A stretch of 64,000 bases of DNA from Ficedula albicollis (GCF_000247815.1 NC_021678.1:7235190-7299189), one strand, 5' to 3'; counted from the stretch's first letter, positions 50,391 through 61,835 are shown. Translations and numbers: made by a program. Notes: a model not told the origin generated them from the sequence alone.

Positions 50391-51776
50391 TTTTTGCCCC
50401 TTTAGTAAGAAAAGAAACACCTTTGTAGACAGAAGGTCTCCAGTATATTCCTGACTTCTAATCCTTCCCCCATTTTATCTGTAAGCTAAACAACACAAAA
50501 TTTACTATGCTATTTAAAATACAGTCTCCTGCTGTTGTCTGCATTTTGATATAGAAATGTATTCTCACTCCTATATATTATTTTACAGAACTCAGTGTTG
50601 CAGAGCAAATATAAACCCCACTCTTACTAATCACGTTTTACTCTTGCTGTTTACTATCCACACTGATGAACTTTCAGCGCCAGCTTCATTCCCTCTTGGC
50701 AGTGACCAAAGGCCATCTAATACAGAGCTTTAAACATATTATTAGCCTTTAAATGGTAAATTTCATATGAAATTACATGCTCTACAAAGACAGAGGTAAT
50801 GGATAATAAGATCTTTATCTCAAAGGAGCTGTAAAGGGAACATAGTGAGATTTAACTGGCTGTCACCAACTGGGTCACATCTCAGGGCAGGCAGTGTATT
50901 ATTTCTGACAGACAATATGGTCTGATGGCTATTAAAAGAGCAACAGAGTAAGTTTTAGTCCTTGGCTAGTCCTCAGAGATCACAGTGCCACTGAAGGATG
51001 GTTTTCTCAGTGGTTATCAGCATTTCAGTCCTGTGACCATGTGCACTTCATTCTCGAAGGTTGAATGTTATGTATTTTGGCAAAAAGGCCACAGACTAAT
51101 TAGACACAGGTCCCAAAGTGTCTTTTCCTCTGAAGATGATTTCCTAGCTTTGAAGAGAGATATGCTGGCAGTGGAACATATATTCCTTAAAGGTGTTTCA
51201 AAGTCATGTAGAAATAGAGAATTATGGCTTTCCAGTTCCTTAATCTGGTACATTTATCATCATAGGTTTCTAAATTTGTAGGAAGCTCAAATCATCCTCT
51301 GTTGAATTATTAATCATGGAAATATCTGAAAAGATCCATCAACATATCCGTGGATTTTTCTTCCAAATTAACTTTTACTGTAAGAGCTGACATTTGCCAT
51401 CAGCTGTAGACCCCTGTAGCAAGTCTTGGTGATAGTAAACTGGAATAAACATAATTTTGGGCAACATCTTGGGGAAGAAAGCAGACAACTCAGTGATTTT
51501 CATGATCCCTAAGAGTAGTAAGAGATTAGATATATATTTTTTTTAAATAAAGATCTGTTGAGATACAGGAAAAATGTCTTCCAATATACCCTTAATTAAA
51601 ATCCTAATGTTTAAAATTTATTTATGAGGGCATGTTATTTGAAGCAATAATTCTGTATGTTCATCATGCTTGAGTCAAAAGCTTGTGTGGAAATGCTTGC
51701 ATATCCATCATGCACCTACAGGAGATACATGTTTGAAATAAAATAATTTTTTTAAAAAATTGAAAATAAAATATTT

Positions 51777-51906
51777 GAAATAAAATATTATCCAAGATGA
51801 TATTGGATCTACACTTTGTACCTGGAGGAGCAGGACAGAACGAAATAAAATATTATCCAAGATGATATTGGATATACAGTTTGTACCTGGAGGAGCAGGA
51901 CAGAAT
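51777..51906. repeat. 65-bp tandem duplication found only in copy 2
   Basis: GAAATAAAATATTATCCAAG starts at 51777 and again at 51842. The first unit reads GGATCTACACTTTG where the second, and the single unit in copy 1 near 49940, read GGATATACAGTTTG. It distinguishes the two copies of the large block. Confidence 0.94.
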
Positions 51907-53518
51907 TAGAAGTGTCAGAGAACTGCAGATTCTCACTTAAGCTTTTTTAAAAAGCCAATAACCTTGGTTACTGACATACCAACATTGCCAGGTAAGCATT
52001 TCTGCATTTAGAACTACAGTGGCCTTCCAGGACTCATGCAGTGGCATCTATTAATTCAGCGGCAAAGGGAGAGTCACATAAACACTGTTACAAAGCAGAT
52101 CTAAGGATATTCATTTGTCTATCTCGTGCTTACATTTTAAATTCACTCACTGAATATGCAAATGTATGTTTAGCTGAGCACTTGAAATTGGCCTCAGGTG
52201 TAAAATTTTACAGACTGTACCTGTGTCTCCCCATCGATACCCTTTTGTATCTCTCTCATTAGGGGATGCCCCTGTAGCAGCCTCAGGAATTAAAAGCAAA
52301 TGGAGCAAGTGCAAAGTAGGGGCTTCCACCACTCCAGGGGAAAATGACAGGACTATTTTTTTCACTTCTCTCTTCAATGTTTCATATGACCTGATGTTCT
52401 CTTATTAACAAGGTCATCTTTTCCCTCTGGTTTGGAAAACTGTTTTGTGACTCATTTTAAAATTTTCTGATTCCCCTTCTTCCTAATCTCTTATTTCCCT
52501 CTGTCTTCTCCCACCTTTGGACCACTCTGGGCCATCTGCAACTAGAGAAATGACACTTCATATTCCTCTCTGCAGCTTGCTTCAATGCTTTCCAAAGCAA
52601 AATTCTTTCACTGGGACTATAGGAGAAAAACAGCTCCAGGGAAAACTAAGGCTCATTTTTCTTAGCTAGAGCCTGCAATACTGCTCATAATTTAGGTGCA
52701 TCAGCAGCACAGGTTACTATTTCCTTATTATTGAAATAAGTCTCTTTAAATGCACACTGTCACACTGGCTCTGCCAGGATGAAGGGTGCAGTTACCTATT
52801 TAGGAGATTATGCCTGTAAAGAATTCTTTCCTAGGGAAAATTACCATAAACCCTTTTTTCTCCCCATCTAATTTCTCTCCTGTGACATCTTTTGGAATCA
52901 GCAGGAGAAGTTTAGTTGCTGGATTTTCACCATCAATGAAGGTTGTCATCTTGGCAGATTTTTCAGACTAATAAGGTATCTCTTTTATAAGGAAAATGGC
53001 TCCGAACCTCTTTTCCCTCTGGACACCACAGTGCATCCTGAGATAATTATGGTTAGACATTCTGGCCCAAAAATATTTTTTTTCCCCCTAAACTGCTTTC
53101 TGATGAGGAAAAGAAGATAATGTTCCATGCAAAGGTGTGTAACACTGAGTGTCACACACACCCACAAAATCATGAGTTTTAGCAGAAATTAAATACTCCA
53201 AACATCCAGTGATGTGTGTCACTGTGTGCACTGGGGAAGCCTTAATTCAGGTCATTCCATTCTCACTGGGGTAAGTGAATCATGCAGAAGAACATTCCCC
53301 TTTCACCAAGATCCTTCTTCCCCCATAGATGCTGTATTCAAACCAGCAGCTGTCATTATATTAATGATTTCATTCTCTAAAACATTTGTCCTCACTTTTT
53401 CCTGCAACTTAGATTCAGGTTGCCAGAGTACCATCCTGGTCTTGAAAAAGGATGGCAGTGGATTATAAAAATGTAGCATAAAAAAACCCCAGCAGACATA
53501 TAAAACATGTTTGCAATC

Positions 53519-54218
53519 AAATAAACAGCTTAGAATGATATTAAATGGAAGAAAGCCAGGCATTCCCTAGAAGTTTATCCACTTATCTGGGTTTTTAATT
53601 TTCTATGTGCTGATCTACTAATACTTTCAATATGTCCATCACTACAGTCTGAGTTAGTTCTGTACTTTGTAATGCCCCCTCAGTAAGGAGGTAGCCCCCA
53701 GCTTCTTTGAATAGCCTCTCCTTCTGGGAGCACCCCAGGGAATTCTGGAACCTTGGATTTACCATCAACATTTAGGCAAATATCCCCAAATACTACTTCT
53801 GTTTACAGTAAGGAGGTAGCCCCCAGCTTCTTTGAATAGCCTCTCCTTCTGGGAGCACCCCAGGGAATTCTGGAACCTTGGATTTACCATCAACATTTAG
53901 GCAAATATCCACAAAAACTACTTCTGTTTAGCAAATAAACAGCTTAGAATGATATTAAATGGAAGAAAGCCAGGCATTCCCTAGAAGTTTATCCACTTAT
54001 CTGGGTTTTTAATTTTCTATGTGCTGATCTACTAATACTTTCAATATGTCCATCACTACAGTCTGAGTCAGTTCTGTACTTCAACTGCCCCCTCTGTAAG
54101 GAGGTAGCCCCCAGCTTCTTTGAATAGCCTCTCCTTCTGGGAGCACCCCAGGGAATTCTGGAACCTTGGATTTACCATCAACATTTAGGCAAATATCCCC
54201 AAATACTACTTCTGTTTA
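53519..54218. repeat. Nested tandem duplication, order A-B-B-A-B
   Basis: Unit A (about 162 bp, starting AAATAAACAGCTTAGAATG) lies at 53519 and 53933. Unit B (about 123 bp, starting GTAAGGAGGTAGCCCCCAGC and ending CTTCTGTTTA) lies at 53683, 53808 and 54096. The order is A-B-B-A-B, with a 125-bp offset between the first two B units and 413 to 414 bp between the outer copies. Copies are close but not identical: CCCCAAATACTAC against CCACAAAAACTAC in the middle B, and GTACTTTGTAATGCC against GTACTTCAACTGCC at the end of A. At least two duplication events are needed. Confidence 0.95.
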
Positions 54219-54344
54219 CTCACAGCTGTTCCTGTTAAAGCTTTTTTACACTCAGTGTATCAGGGTTGATCTTATTTCTCTGCACCAGTTTGGTACAGGA
54301 TAGTTCCATATAGGGTCTCCATGGGGTCAGTCCTAAATGTGTGG

Positions 54345-54440
54345 ATCTGACAGGGAGTAATGGTAGATTCTGGTTCTGGTTCTGCCTCTGCCACGAGCTT
54401 GCCAGCTTGATCCTGGCATCTTTCTACACCTCACTTTATT
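54345..54440 (+). mobile_element. Possible degraded MIR-like SINE fragment
   Basis: The run GGTTCTGCCTCTGCCACGAG, then CTTGCCAGCTTGATCCTGGC, then TACACCTCACTTTATTTACA is reminiscent of the MIR core: GGCTCTGCCAC, a 'tgacctt' block, then 'acctctctgtgcctcagttt'. Similarity is only partial and there is no clear tRNA-like head, so this is a weak call. Confidence 0.3.
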
Positions 54441-55308
54441 TACAGTTAAGTAGAAGTAGGCCTAACTCTGTCAAAGCAAATTCTGAGGGTACATTCCAGT
54501 TTGTAGCACACCAGGAATTCCTTGATTTCAAAAGATCGTGAGTGCAAATATTTCTCACCATTGTCTTGATAGTGAGACTGAAAGAGAAGCACCTCTTCTC
54601 ATGATTTTGCATGTAACTTTTCATCTGCCAGCATTTTCTGTTTCCCAGTGCAGACTGAAAGCATATTTTTAGCCATTAAAATGCCAGAGTCATGCTATTA
54701 AGAATTTGTCCTTGAGCCTTGTGACAACCATGGAAAACATTATTATTTATTGCATACATTTGTAAAATAGTTCAGTCTCTTTCCAAGTTGCCTCTATCTA
54801 CAGTTAGAAATTATTAACTCTGAGAAAAACACCTTCCACACCTCCTGATTTAAAAGCACAGCAGAACTTTTCTACGTGCCTTCCTAGACAGAGCAGAGAT
54901 TGATTCTCCGGTGCCAGTATTTCAGGAAGCTGTCAGAATCTCTTGGGATAAATGCCTTCAGAAGTCCATGTATCAGAGGCAGTTATTTCTGTTTTGTCTT
55001 TGTGAGAATCCAGCTTTCTTGACAGGAAAGCAAGCACTTACCACTCACTGTGACTGAACTATGTCAGACTTTGAAAACAGTGTCCAGGAAGATGCAGTGT
55101 TTAGAAAGAACCCTGGAGACAGACTGGGGGCTCGTCCTCTGGCCCATGCTGAGCTGGGCTCTCCAGCCCCACGTGGAGGAACAGCCACTAATGATCCTGT
55201 AAATTGTTTCTCCAGCTGCCCAGGGTCCGTATTTATCAATCATCTAAACACCCACTACCATTCTCCAGATAATTCTCAATGCCTAAAATAATTTCTGTAT
55301 TTTTTATC

Positions 55309-55380
55309 TCTATATATGTACACACAGAGATGTATGTATATACACACCTATACACACATATGTAAGTGAAGGTATATGTA
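55309..55380. repeat. Imperfect TA/CA-rich microsatellite
   Basis: Alternating purine-pyrimidine sequence such as TCTATATATGTACACACAGA and ATGTATATACACACCTATAC, low in complexity. Confidence 0.8.
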
Positions 55381-56592
55381 AAAGTTATGTTTTATAGAAA
55401 TATATTTTTATTGGTATACATGTCCATATATAAGCACTGTTTCCCTGAGTAACCAGGGTTAATAAAACAGGAGGGATGGAGTGACCATCAAAGAAGAAGA
55501 AAATTTTTATAAAACATTTTGTAAGATAACATCTCATGATTTTCCAATCTCTTATGATTTTGGGCATATAGTGTTACTGTTCTTGATGTTCTCTTGGAGC
55601 TCTGAAACACTGTTACTCAGTTAATTACTGCTTGGTCACACATGATTTGGGATAAGGTCAGCTCACTTCTCAGTGCACGTGTTACTGCCACGTGCCCGGA
55701 GGAAAAGCAATTGCATCTTTTAATCTGATCTTTGGCTTTCGTTGCCATTTAATACTGCAAATGTAATGGAATTTCAGCTTTCATTTTTTTATCTTCTGAT
55801 GCTTTGACCTGTTCAGACAAGAAAGATTAAGATCAAATATATACATGGAATAAAACTATTTTTAAAGTCCTGACCTGTATTTTGAAACCTTTGTGTGCTA
55901 CTGGAGCAGTCTGCTTGTATATTTCCTTAAGTTAATTGAAACTAATTAATTGCATATTAAAAAAAATAGCATTATTGTAGTAGTAATCATGGAAACAACG
56001 TCACTCAGAGTCGATTCCTTTCTGCAGTCTGATTCAGCTGTGATTCATGACTTGAAAAATATATGAATCCTCTTGAAACCTGTTCATGTTTCATCTGAGC
56101 AGGCAGGAAGTATTCCCTGTGCCAGCTTCTGGTAAGCTGGAATCCTGCACAGGGTGTGACTGCTCACAAAGCCACTGCTCAGCCAAGGACTGGTCTGAGC
56201 TGCACGGGCAGCAGAGGCTCCTCAGCGGGGTGAGAGGAGCCAGGCTCAGGGAGGTGGAACATGATCTGCATCTATCAGGCCAGAGGCTGTGACTTTGCCT
56301 CTGGAGGATTTGCAGCCTCACCATTTCAGGCTGCTGTGGCCAGAATCCCTGTGAAGTACAGCAACAGTGCAGGATCTGTTTTTCTTTCTTGTGACCTCTC
56401 TTACCTATCTGCAATGAGAAGTAGATAATTAAATTGATCAGAGGACATATATTTTAATCATTAGTGCCTCCTTATAATATGCAAAAGCATCTTATGTAAT
56501 ACTTTTCTCATATAATTCCCTAATTGGTGAGTGGGAATTTCCCCTAAGAAAGGAAGATGGGATTAATTTATAAGTCTGTCTTAGGAATCTTA

Positions 56593-56840
56593 AACTGAAA
56601 GAGGGCAGGTTTAGATTAGACATAAGGAAGAAGTTTTTTACTGTGAGAGAGGTAAGGCACTGGAACAGGCAGCCCAGAGAATGCTCCAGTCCTGGGAGTG
56701 TTTTTGGCCAGGCTGGATGGCACTGGAAGCAACCTGGTCTAGTGGAAAGTGTTCCTGCCCATGGCAGCGGGGCAGGAACGAGATGATCCTTAAGGTCTCT
56801 TCCTATCCAAACCATTCTGTGATATCACTCTATCATTCTT
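56593..56840 (+). mobile_element. CR1 LINE 3' fragment
   Basis: It starts near AACTGAAAGAGGGCAGGTTT and contains AGATTAGACATAAGGAAGAA, GGCACTGGAACAGGCAGCCC and GAGATGATCCTTAAGGTCTC. It ends TTCCTATCCAAACCATTCTG followed by imperfect octamer-like repeats (TGTGATATCACTCTATCATT). This is the last 250 bases or so of an avian CR1, including part of the ORF2 tail and the full 3' end. It has no intact coding frame. Confidence 0.93.
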
Positions 56841-58428
56841 ATGTAGTGTCTCACTGATTACAGAATACCAGTCAATGGTAAATACAGTATCTAAAGAAAC
56901 AAAATTATAGCCCATAAAGGTAATTCTGGATGCTCCTTAAACCTCTGTAGCAAACTAGCAAATGTTGCAGTGAAACAGAGGAAGAGATAGTGCAGGTATC
57001 TTATTTAAAAAATATTTGAGAGAACATCATATAGTCAAGCTATTGTTAGTGCTGGTAAGATGGTTGGCAGTCCTAGAAGAGAGGGTGACACTGAGTTAGC
57101 CAAGCTGCTCTCTGTATATCCCATTTAACTGTGTGCTAGTCCCCAGTGCACACTGCTGTGTGCTTTGGTCACCACACCACCCAGGTCTCTTGTCCTTTCT
57201 AAATATTTTTTGAACAAGACCCAGAAGGATCATGTTCACTTCCAGCTACGAGTCTCCTCCCTGGATGCAAGTTAACAGGAATGCTGTTCTTTGAGTAGTC
57301 AAATGAAAACACATAAATATGATGTTCTTGCTCTGTTCTTCTCCTAGAGGCTTTCTTTCCTCTTATGCTTCTTAATACGTGCAGCTCTGTTGGTCCATTA
57401 TCCACTGTGTTATGTGCTGATTATAAGTAGATTACTACTTCTGCAAATCTCAGGATTAAAAACTGTAATGATATCGTAAAATGGAGGACACTGCCTATAC
57501 AAACACAAAAGCTATCATTTCATCTTCATTAAACATTTTAAGGATTGTAAAATTTAAAATGCTATTAAATAACAAAATCGGCAAACCCACAAATTATCCA
57601 CATCAATCAGTTCAGGATTAGCATTAATTTAAAGCAAGCTCCTTTGTAACAGTGCTTACACAAAGATAAGCCATACAGCTGCAAATAATTTTTCATCTTT
57701 ATTACTGATTTCTACTGAGATTTCATTGAATTATAGTTAGCCTTTCTCATTCTTTTAAATTTGAAGGCCATTATTAGAAACATGACTGTTGTCTTTCCTG
57801 TTGTGTAACTGAACGACTTCACAGATACAGAAAGAATCCCAAACATACGAGATAAAGTCCCTCAACAATGCCACTAGTAAAAGGCTATATTTTGAGTCCT
57901 GAGATTATCAGTCAGCCTTTCAGTTATAAAATGCAACAAAACCATTAATCTGTCCTGATTTAGAAAATTTTTTCATTACAAAAAAGGAAATAATTTCCAT
58001 AGCTGTATATCAAGCTGAAATAAGGAGTTTTATTTATGTTCCAGAATTCTCCAAAATCCCACTGAATAATGAAAACATTAGGCATTTGGACTCCTTTCAG
58101 CCTACACGAATACAAATTCAGTTGTAATGAAAAATAATGAAGAAACTGTATCAGACTTAAATGAAGTACATTATACACTAATGTGTTTTAACAGTCAGAC
58201 ACTGAGAAGCAGTATCTTCTGTAAGAAGAAATGAAAGGCAGCACACTTGGATTTTAGAAACGTGCCACATCATTTTAATGACTGCCTAGAAATGCTTCTC
58301 TGTGTTTGTAGAAGTGGTGTGGATGTTTGGATGGCTGGAATGTGGCTGCTGAAGACTGTGCAGAAAACAAAGACTATATTTTAGAAGCAGCTTTAACTAG
58401 GCTTCTTAAATTGTTTAACTAGTCTTCT

Positions 58429-58464
58429 TAAATAATTTAGATCAAAGTAGGTCTAAATTATTTA
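58429..58464. other. Perfect 13-bp inverted repeat, 10-nt loop
   Basis: TAAATAATTTAGA at 58429-58441 is followed, after the 10-base loop TCAAAGTAGG, by its exact reverse complement TCTAAATTATTTA at 58452-58464. It would form a small AT-rich hairpin. Two direct copies of a CTTCTTAAAT-type motif lie just upstream. There is no evidence that it is expressed. Confidence 0.9.
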
Positions 58465-59048
58465 GACTAATGTAGTGTTTTGAAACATCATGCATAGTAA
58501 GCCCTTAGAAGAAAGAACACAGCAGTAGCAAGGTGTAAAGATTCCTGAGGTGGGTTTCAATGGCAGATTTTACTGAACTGGTCCAGGTACTTCTGCTCCA
58601 GCACCACTGAAAAATAAGAGCAGTTTAAGCCTGCGTAAATTCACTGTTTTTCCCAGCATGAACAGACAGTGTAATCCATCCTGAGCATCTCTGAACGTCA
58701 GCAGGGCTGGCCACAGAATAACACATCACAGAGTTTTAAACGCACATCCTGGACTGATATTTGAGTATTCTTTCAGCAATGTTCAGAAGGAGAGTTTGAC
58801 CAAGAAAAACTTTTCTGAAAGAAGGGTAAGAAAGCACACCAAACTCACAAACACAGCAACACTGTCCTTACAAGGTAGACATCTGAGACAATTATTTAAA
58901 TAACAAAGCAGCTGAAACTGCAATGAACAGGTCTTCATTTAAATATTGCCCTATTAACTAAATATTATTTAGAAAGTGGTAGATAGCACTAATGCCTGAA
59001 AACTTATCAAATCTTAATTACTTAATGTGGATTATTTTTCAAAGCTAA

Positions 59049-59326
59049 GAAAAGCAAAGGACTTAGCCTTAAATGTGACAAGATAAATGTGTATTTCACC
59101 AGAATGAGTTTGAGATCACATCTGTGTTTTCCCTTATGTAAAACGGGAAGAAGATACATTGATGAAGAAAAGCAAAGGACTTAGCCTTAAATGTGAAAAG
59201 ATAAATGTGTATTTCGCAAAGGACTTAGCCTTAAATGTGACAAGATAAATGTGTATTTCACCAGAATGAGTTTGAGATCACATCTGTGTTTTCCCTTATG
59301 TAAAAAGGGAAGAAGATACACTGATA
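59049..59326. repeat. Nested tandem duplication with three copies, middle one truncated
   Basis: Copy 1 (59049-59166, 118 bp) starts GAAAAGCAAAGGACTTAGCC. Copy 2 (59167-59215) keeps only the first 49 bases. Copy 3 (59216-59326) resumes at GCAAAGGACTTAGCC and runs to the end of the unit. Small differences (GACAAG, GAAAAG, GACAAG; AAACGGG against AAAAGGG) separate them. Confidence 0.94.
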
Positions 59327-60258
59327 GGGAACCACTATAAAGACCTCAGCTTGCACCAAACTGAATTCTTGTATTCTTATACAATTACTTATTGCAGAAT
59401 AGTACAAAGTTTCATTACTTGTGGACAGTATACATGGTAATAATACATATACACACATATTTACACAACACTCATTTAATTATTTCTTTATTTTACTTTA
59501 TTTTACATTGCTTTACTTATTATCTCAGCAAACAAGTTCATAAACTTGAAATAACTATTTTAGTACACAATTTTTTTAGTACATATTTTCATTCAAAAAT
59601 GAAATTACCTGTATAGTTTAAAAAGTACAAGAAGTTGAAAAGTAAATAGGCAATTTTGGAGACAGTGACTCCTTAGTGTTAGAAGAAAACATGGAAAATA
59701 TAAGGGATGTATTCCTTAATTCAAAATAAAATTATTTGTAGAATCACAGATTATGAAGACAGCTGAAAATTCATTTTTGATGCCTGTTGATGAATAAGTT
59801 TTACAGAATCATGAGACATCTTTAAATTAAGGATTTTAACCCCTAACCATCCGACTGCTGCACTGCCATATTCAATCAAAAGTCCACCTAGACCCCAAGA
59901 AGCACATGGTCTCTAATTTTAACATCTGTTTTCCTGATGTCAGCGAGTTAGTGAGAATCCATGCAGCAGGATTTTGTAAAAGTAAAATGCCCACAATGAA
60001 TACATTATTACTTACACGTGGGGGAAAAACCACTGTCACCTGAGTGCTTAACCCTTTAGACCTTGAAAGAATGCAAACCAAGAAAATATAGCTTATCTAT
60101 CAGACAGCATCAAATCTGAGTACAAGCAGAATGTGTTTGAATGCAGTAACAGAAAGTGGATGCACAAAGTAAAAGTGAAATTATTACGAACAGATTTGTT
60201 TGCAGCAGTCACAGCATATAAGCTACTGAGCAAAGGTTTTTTTTTATGGACATCATGG

Positions 60259-60427
60259 CAAAGATAATTTTTATGAAGTGATGCAGGAAGCAGACTTTCC
60301 TTGCTTTGAGGATAATTTTGACTTAAGCATGCTCACTCAGTGTCAAAGATAATTTTTATGAAGTGATGCAGGAAGCAACTTTCCTTGCTTTGAGGATAAT
60401 TTTGACTCAAGCATGCTCACTCAGTGT
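60259..60427. repeat. Two-copy 85-bp direct tandem duplication
   Basis: CAAAGATAATTTTTATGAAG starts at 60259 and 60344. Copy 2 lacks one base (GAAGCAACTTTCC for GAAGCAGACTTTCC) and has GACTCAAGC for GACTTAAGC. It is followed by a third mini-repeat of CACTCAGTGTC. Confidence 0.94.
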
Positions 60428-60645
60428 CTTCACTCAGTGTCATTGTAATGCAGAGAATTAGAATAGAATATCTAGTTCAGATTTTCTAGAGTGTAGGCTC
60501 TGCTACATGGTCAAATTCGAGAAATCTTTCTTTCCTTTTCCACTAGAGTGGAGTCCCTGGCCTGTGAACTCTTAGGGCTGGGAGAATATTTGTGTGAATA
60601 TCCTTAACTGAACATCCAGCTCTTCTCGGGTGGTTGGTGCCACCC

Positions 60646-60787
60646 ACAGCTGTGTCTCTGGTTTTGGAGGCAGCACACGGCCAGGTCAGTGAGCAAAGGG
60701 TAATAACAAGCTTTTACAGCTGTGTCTCTGGTTTTGGAGGCAGCACATGGCCAGTTCAGTGAGCAAAGAGGATAATAACAAGCTTTC
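60646..60787. repeat. Two-copy ~70-bp direct tandem duplication
   Basis: ACAGCTGTGTCTCTGGTTTT starts at 60646 and 60716, both copies ending near AATAACAAGCTTT. Differences include CACACGGCCAGGTC against CACATGGCCAGTTC and AAAGGGTAATAA against AAAGAGGATAATAA. Confidence 0.94.
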
Positions 60788-61637
60788 AGTCCATCTCCCA
60801 GTGTAACATAATGTCCATTTAAATCAATTCAATAGAAAATCAATTCAAGGTGAAGACCTCAAGCTGAAAACATCTGATAATAAACTGGGAGGAAAAGATA
60901 CTGCAGTTGATCATAGCTAGACCTCAGTCTGCAGTCTGTCTGTAGGAGGGTTAACACCATTTTTGAGGCAAGCAGTCAGAACCTGGAGTTTTGTATGTAA
61001 CACTTCCTTTTTCAAAAACTCTGAATTCTGCTTCAAGACTGGGTCTTGATCTTCAGCCTATATAAGCATATGAAAATCTGTTAAATGCCTAAACAGATAG
61101 TGGAGGTTCTCAAATTTGTCCTAAAATATCTCTAGGTTGCTTTCTGCTTCTACATATGTAGTTTTCTTTCAGGGCTCTGTTTCATAATTATTTCCAGATT
61201 ATAAAAAGCATGAGCTGGAGTTAAAAAATGTGGTTGTACCACCACTTCCAGGTCAGCACACACAGCGTACGTGCCTCCTTTGTGCTGGCTACAAGCACTC
61301 CTGGTTCTCTGATCTCTATTCCTTGATCTCACCCACTGTGCCTCGGAGATGCATCAGGGGAGCTCCACAATCGCTTTGGGAGAGAGGACTTCAAGCACTG
61401 CCCTTGAAGAAACACCCACTAATGCCACTATAGAAAGGTAGTGGGAAATATAACTCTCCAAGTGAGTCTCTAATATAATTTCTTTAATTTTTCAGAAGGA
61501 AAGGAAGAAGAAAGTTATTAGGAAGAAATTTCAGTGGGAATGGAGAAGCTGTTTTGATGAACAAAGTACGGAAAATCAAATCTATGCTAATGCAGTTGAT
61601 GTTCAGAAGCTGAGAATGACTGGCAAGAAAGGATGAT

Positions 61638-61830
61638 TGTGTGGTTAAAGCACTGATGCCTGACTGAGGAAATCTGAGTTCATTTCCTGGCTTTGCTATC
61701 TGTTCAGCTTTAAGCAAGAGATTTAATCTCTCTGCTTGCCTTTTTTTTTCCCCTTCCTGCACCACAGGAGAGTCATATACTTGAGATTGTTCTAAGAATA
61801 AATGCATTAATGTGGCCAGTACACTTAAAT
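61638..61830 (+). mobile_element. MIR SINE (ancient amniote, tRNA-derived)
   Basis: The tRNA-like head is visible as GTGTGGTTAAAGCACTGATG, followed by a Pol III B-box-like AGTTCATTTCCTGGC. The MIR core comes next (TTTGCTATCTG, then AAGCAAGAGATTTAATCTCT and CTGCTTGCC), and then a tail-proximal AAGAATAAATGCATTAATGT and GCCAGTACACTT. The order and spacing match the MIR consensus: 'gtggttaaagcac', 'gggttcaattcc', 'ggcaagtcacttaatctctctgtgcc', 'ataaatacattaatgt'. A T/C-rich insertion-like tract near 61740 replaces the usual 'tcagttccc'. MIR activity is far older than birds, so a copy this readable is either well conserved or slowly evolving. Confidence 0.8.
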
Positions 61831-61835
61831 TTAAG

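Larger units (their letters stand above)
48555..52199. repeat. 1.74-kb block present twice, separated by 86 C
   Basis: Copy 1 is 48555-50298 and copy 2 is 50391-52199, both starting TTTTTGCCCCTTTAGTAAG and ending TTGGCCTCAGGT. The offset is 1836 bp over most of the length. Two substitutions were noticed (C at 48789 against T at 50625; C at 49050 against G at 50886). Copy 2 also has an extra 65-bp internal duplication, which raises the offset to 1901 at its end. Between the copies lie ATCTTT and then only C. Copy 1's right edge and copy 2's left edge both meet the poly-C, while the outer edges continue into unique DNA. That is the geometry of two overlapping contig ends placed in series. The 98-codon open frame in both copies has no recognised domain. 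Confidence 0.97.
52200..56592. other. Non-coding stretch with nested duplications
   Basis: No gene is recognised. The stretch holds the nested duplication at 53519-54218, a weak MIR-like segment at 54345 and an AC/TA-rich microsatellite at 55309. AT-rich sequence around 55720-55860 has no recognised repeat; it includes TCF/LEF-like motifs (ATCTTTGG, AGATCAAA), which are too short to mean much alone. Confidence 0.5.

Noticed and set aside
50140..50454. Open frame with a long poly-Pro segment, and poly-Gly on the other strand
   Set aside because: It is a translation of the 86-nt poly-C tract, which is probably an artefact.
59735..59830. AGAATCACAGATTATG, reminiscent of a reversed CR1 end
   Set aside because: The match is only about a dozen bases and the following CR1 blocks are missing.
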